A stretch of DNA of 64,000 nt from Verrucomicrobiaceae bacterium (GTDB taxonomy: Bacteria > Verrucomicrobiota > Verrucomicrobiia > Verrucomicrobiales > Verrucomicrobiaceae): NCBI GenBank assembly GCA_016795485.1, contig JAEUHM010000019.1, positions 78,613 to 142,612 of the forward strand, given 5' to 3'. The position numbers were made by a program, and so were the translations under genes. Below, in pieces: positions 61,442 to 64,000 of this stretch. The notes under the pieces were generated by a model. That model was not told where the DNA came from, did not search any database, and saw nothing but the letters and a program-made list of their open reading frames with translations. The number at the start of each line of letters is the position of its first letter. Within the stretch, counting starts at the first letter, position 1.

Positions 61442-61459
61442 TGTCGGTGAGTTCCGACA
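61442..61459 (+). other. Small hairpin before the SLATT-like hydrolase gene
   Basis: TGTCGG-TGAGTT-CCGACA forms a 6-bp stem 9 bases before the ATG at 61469. It could hide the ribosome-binding region. Low confidence. Confidence 0.25.
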
Positions 61460-61468
61460 CGCCTCCTG

Positions 61469-63388
61469 ATGAATACCCAGAACAAACTATTGCCAGGAGA
61501 CTGGCTCCCCGACCTGTTTGCGGCGGGTGATGTTGCTGCCAATGCTCAACTTCCAGAAATACAGGCTCGCATGGATGACCTAGCGATGAAGGCGGCCCCG
61601 TTGGCGCGATCTTGGTCTAGATGGATGACGGCGATTCAGGCCCTGGCTGTGATGGGACCATGTTTGTGGATGGTGCGGCGCGCTGTTGGCCTATCCCCGT
61701 GGGTCGCGGCCCTTCTGACTCTGACGACAGTGCTAATACTTATTGGAGCGCTGTGGTGGATGAGGTGGAAGGGCATGCAGCGCACCTGGGCCCGAGCGCG
61801 ACTGGTGGCGGAGGTTGCCCGCAGTCAAATGACAGCTTCCATTTTTCCGGTATTGCCTGCTAGGCACGTATTGGATGCAGTTCCTGCTTTACGCCCAATT
61901 GTGGAGATTCATGACGAAGCTCACGAGCAACCATGGCCTCAGTGGAAAGACATTTGGCTAAAAAGTCGGGTGGATGACCAGATCGCCTACTACAAGAAGG
62001 CAAAACAGCGCGCAGAGGACAGCCGCAAGCACTTTACGAAATGGGCGACTGTATTCATGGACGTCATGCTGGCATTGGCCGCTGCGGGAGTGATACTGAC
62101 AGTTAGTAGCCGCGCTCCCCAGTGGCTTCGAATGCTTGGCGACTACCGCATGGAAGCGTTTCTGGGCGCTGTGGGGATGATGTTGCCTTTGGGCATCGTT
62201 CTCATTCAGTCGCTGCGGTATCTGCAGGAACTGAATCGCCGCACTGCAAGGTTCGCTAGGCAAATCAGCATGCTGGAAAAGGCGCGAGCGGACTTGCTCG
62301 CAGCGCCCAGTCAGGAAGTGGCACTCCAGATCGTTTCTGCCACAGAAGATCAGCTCTTGGGCGAAGTGGTGGATTGGTACTTTGAAGCAGAAACAGCAGA
62401 GCAGTTTTACCAGGTGCGCGAGAGTGCACAGCCTCAGCGGCAATCTCAGGAGAAGATCAATGAACGATCCACCGCATCAAAGTGGGCATGGGCGGCTGGC
62501 GGTGCTGGTCTGCTGTTCCTAGGGCGCGTGGTGTTGGGCAGGATGCCATTTGTCATAGCTGCATCCGCCGCAACACTTGGCTGGCTCTCGTTTAGTGCTC
62601 CAAGTGACCCAGAAGCCCGCAGCAAGCTGAAGGCCGAAGGATCACTCGTCGATGAAACCGGTAAGCCGTGGATTCCAGACCCGGAACTTGCTCCGAATGG
62701 CACCATTATTATTGCACATGGTTTGCATGATGGTGCCATCACGACGGGAGATGGAACTGACAGTCCGTGGATGAGAGAGATGCGTGTAGCGCTCATCAAA
62801 CGACTGGGTGACAAATCGCCCAACATCGGCTTGGTCGATTGGGCGGCAGCGGCAATGCCAGGAAAGGCTCACAAGATTGATCCTGGCAATGAAGTGGGCA
62901 AGTTCCTGGCTGACCTTGCGGGCATTCCTAGTCAGGCACGGGAGATCGGTGACCTGCTTGCATTCCGGCTAGCGCAGATGATTTGGAACAAACAAATCGA
63001 CACCACTAAACCTCTCCATCTCATTGGTCATAGCGCGGGTGGGTTCGTCGTTTCACGTGCAGCATTGCGGCTGAAGATGATGAACCTCGCACCGGCTACG
63101 ATGCACGTCACCATCCTGGACACGCCAGCTCCAGACAATGAACTCACTGTCCAAGTGCCCCAGGCCTGTAGCAGCATGGACTTCTATGTGACTTCTCAGT
63201 TCGTCATCGGATTGGATGACAATGCACCGCCCGAAGGCATCCACCTAAAGCACATCACGCCACCGCCGGGCGGCAGTCTGCTGGACGCCCACTCGTATGC
63301 CTACAAATGGTATACTGCGGGTATTCCTGCCGCAAAGCCTGAGGAAACAGGCTTCGGACGCTCTCCCTTCTCCACCGTTCAACCTTGA
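61469..63388 (+). CDS. Multi-TM SLATT/DUF4231-like protein fused to an alpha/beta hydrolase
   Basis: The 639-residue protein has three parts. Residues 40-285 form two helix pairs with membrane segments at about 53-69, 77-97, 195-212 and 229-248, and the stretches RARLVAEVARSQM and RVDDQIAYYKKAKQRAEDSR, which recall SLATT/DUF4231 domains. A third pair of hydrophobic segments lies at about 339-377. Residues 405-620 are a lipase-like alpha/beta hydrolase: HGLHDG oxyanion loop, GHSAGGFV with Ser522, Asp551 or 583, and His608. SLATT proteins are membrane effectors in bacterial conflict systems; this assignment is by eye. A DUF4062 gene follows after 12 bases, presumably in one operon. Confidence 0.7.
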   Translation: MNTQNKLLPGDWLPDLFAAGDVAANAQLPEIQARMDDLAMKAAPLARSWSRWMTAIQALAVMGPCLWMVRRAVGLSPWVAALLTLTTVLILIGALWWMRWKGMQRTWARARLVAEVARSQMTASIFPVLPARHVLDAVPALRPIVEIHDEAHEQPWPQWKDIWLKSRVDDQIAYYKKAKQRAEDSRKHFTKWATVFMDVMLALAAAGVILTVSSRAPQWLRMLGDYRMEAFLGAVGMMLPLGIVLIQSLRYLQELNRRTARFARQISMLEKARADLLAAPSQEVALQIVSATEDQLLGEVVDWYFEAETAEQFYQVRESAQPQRQSQEKINERSTASKWAWAAGGAGLLFLGRVVLGRMPFVIAASAATLGWLSFSAPSDPEARSKLKAEGSLVDETGKPWIPDPELAPNGTIIIAHGLHDGAITTGDGTDSPWMREMRVALIKRLGDKSPNIGLVDWAAAAMPGKAHKIDPGNEVGKFLADLAGIPSQAREIGDLLAFRLAQMIWNKQIDTTKPLHLIGHSAGGFVVSRAALRLKMMNLAPATMHVTILDTPAPDNELTVQVPQACSSMDFYVTSQFVIGLDDNAPPEGIHLKHITPPPGGSLLDAHSYAYKWYTAGIPAAKPEETGFGRSPFSTVQP

Positions 63389-63400
63389 TTCAGTCTCCCG

Positions 63401-64000
63401 ATGCAACCCGTACCCCGTATCTTCGTCAGCGCCACCAGCCGTGATCTACGCACCGCGCGTGGACTTGTAGCAGAAGGTCTCCGCCGCATGGAGTGCTTGC
63501 CCATTGTTCAGGATGACTTCCCGCCTGATTACAAATCCGTGCGTGACATGCTGCGGACCAAGATTCAGACCTGCAATGCTGTCGTTCACCTCGCCGGTTT
63601 CTACTATGGTGCTGAGCCGCAGCCCGTGATCCCGGGTCCGGACCGCCGCAGTTTCACTCAGATGGAGTATGAGATAGCCATGGAGTTGAAGCTGCCGTGT
63701 TATGTGTTCCTCTGTGGACAGAACTTCCCCTTTGATAAGCACGACCCAGAGCCCGAAGAGAAGCAAGCGCTGCAAATGGCCCATCGTGACCGCCTACTGA
63801 AGCGGGACGAGCTTTTCTATGAGTTTGCCAGCCCAGAGGAATTGGCCAATCGCACCCGCGAGTTGCAACTCAGCGTAGAAGGGTTGCGTGGAGAGTTGGC
63901 CAAAGAGCGATTCCGCAGGCGCATGACGCTGGCAGCCTGCATCGTGCTCTTTCTCATCGGTGGCGGGTACTTTTACACGCGGATGCAGAAGTCGGATGCG
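63401..64000 (+). CDS. DUF4062-domain membrane protein (3' end outside window)
   Basis: The frame is open from the ATG at 63401 to the last base (200 codons, no stop), so the protein continues past the window. Residues 5-150 match DUF4062: RIFVSATSRDLRTARGLVAEGLRRM, then CNAVVHLAGFYYGAEP and FTQMEYEIAMELKLP. A charged coil (about 145-172) leads to one membrane helix (about 177-193). DUF4062 resembles TIR/SIR2-like nucleotide-binding folds and usually sits at the N terminus of multidomain signalling or NTPase proteins. It is probably co-transcribed with the SLATT-like hydrolase. The C-terminal domain, most likely informative, lies downstream. Confidence 0.8.
   Translation, partial: MQPVPRIFVSATSRDLRTARGLVAEGLRRMECLPIVQDDFPPDYKSVRDMLRTKIQTCNAVVHLAGFYYGAEPQPVIPGPDRRSFTQMEYEIAMELKLPCYVFLCGQNFPFDKHDPEPEEKQALQMAHRDRLLKRDELFYEFASPEELANRTRELQLSVEGLRGELAKERFRRRMTLAACIVLFLIGGGYFYTRMQKSDA

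Noticed and set aside
1..64000. CRISPR arrays, tRNA, rRNA, insertion sequences, attachment sites and replication origins
   Set aside because: No regular repeat-spacer pattern, transposase, integrase, tRNA-like cloverleaf or DnaA-box cluster was seen on reading both strands.

Overview
The window looks like a chromosomal segment of a Verrucomicrobiota bacterium, close to the Prosthecobacter/Verrucomicrobium type. Three things point there: two DUF1549/DUF1553 plus DUF1501 modules, which are typical of the Planctomycetes-Verrucomicrobia group; secreted sulfatase, beta-helix and prepilin-type proteins; and a TGTTC-N4-GAACA palindrome upstream of recA, which is the LexA motif I recall for this phylum. 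The taxonomy is inferred from gene content, without a database search. I found no tRNA, rRNA, CRISPR array, insertion sequence or prophage.

Layout. 1-3 kb: the end of an outer-membrane barrel protein, a DUF3500 protein and a three-LysM protein. 3-9.4 kb (minus): nuoI-J-K-L-M-N of respiratory complex I. 9.6-14 kb: two small lipoproteins, tsaD coupled to an EEP-family phosphohydrolase, and gpmI. 14-16.4 kb: glpX divergent from a solitary nuoD. 16.6-18.5 kb: aguB-aguA, the agmatine to putrescine pathway. 18.8 kb: recA. 20-24.7 kb: first DUF1549/1553-DUF1501 pair. 24.7-28.3 kb (minus): aroD, an S11 carboxypeptidase lipoprotein and two membrane proteins. 28.4-36.4 kb: a WcaJ-type sugar-phosphate transferase, an MFS transporter, priA, an NTF2-like protein, a prepilin-like protein and a secreted DUF3472/BSP metalloprotease-like protein. 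36.5-38.5 kb: an nsrR-like regulator, an HPP membrane protein and an exported YHS-truncated haemoglobin. 38.5-46.5 kb: sulfatase, beta-helix protein and the second DUF1549/1553-DUF1501 pair. 46.6-50.7 kb: glutathione peroxidase with an N-terminal extension, a secreted unknown, rmlD, a TPM protein and a thioesterase. 50.7-58.2 kb: a divergent C30 carotenoid (staphyloxanthin-type) cluster. 58.3-61.4 kb: thiD, a degenerate S41 protease and an acetylxylan-esterase-like hydrolase. 61.5-64 kb: a multi-TM SLATT-like/alpha-beta hydrolase fusion followed by a DUF4062 protein that runs off the window.

How it works together. Three regulatory circuits can be read from DNA sites. (1) An identical 18-bp palindrome, TTGTGAAAAATTTCACAA, stands before nuoI and before nuoD and matches the Rex (NADH/NAD+ sensor) operator, so the split complex I genes are probably co-regulated by redox state. 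(2) A LexA-type site precedes recA. (3) A 23-bp imperfect palindrome of NsrR type occurs before the Rrf2/NsrR-like gene and again before the haemoglobin gene, which defines a compact nitric-oxide response unit. The carotenoid cluster has both desaturase/oxidase genes, the aldehyde dehydrogenase, the glycosyltransferase and the acyltransferase needed to decorate a C30 backbone; the squalene or dehydrosqualene synthase must lie elsewhere.

The least understood part is the right edge. There a membrane protein with SLATT/DUF4231-like helices fused to a serine hydrolase sits 12 bases ahead of a membrane-anchored DUF4062 protein. This pairing resembles bacterial conflict or signalling modules and is the best candidate for an undescribed system.
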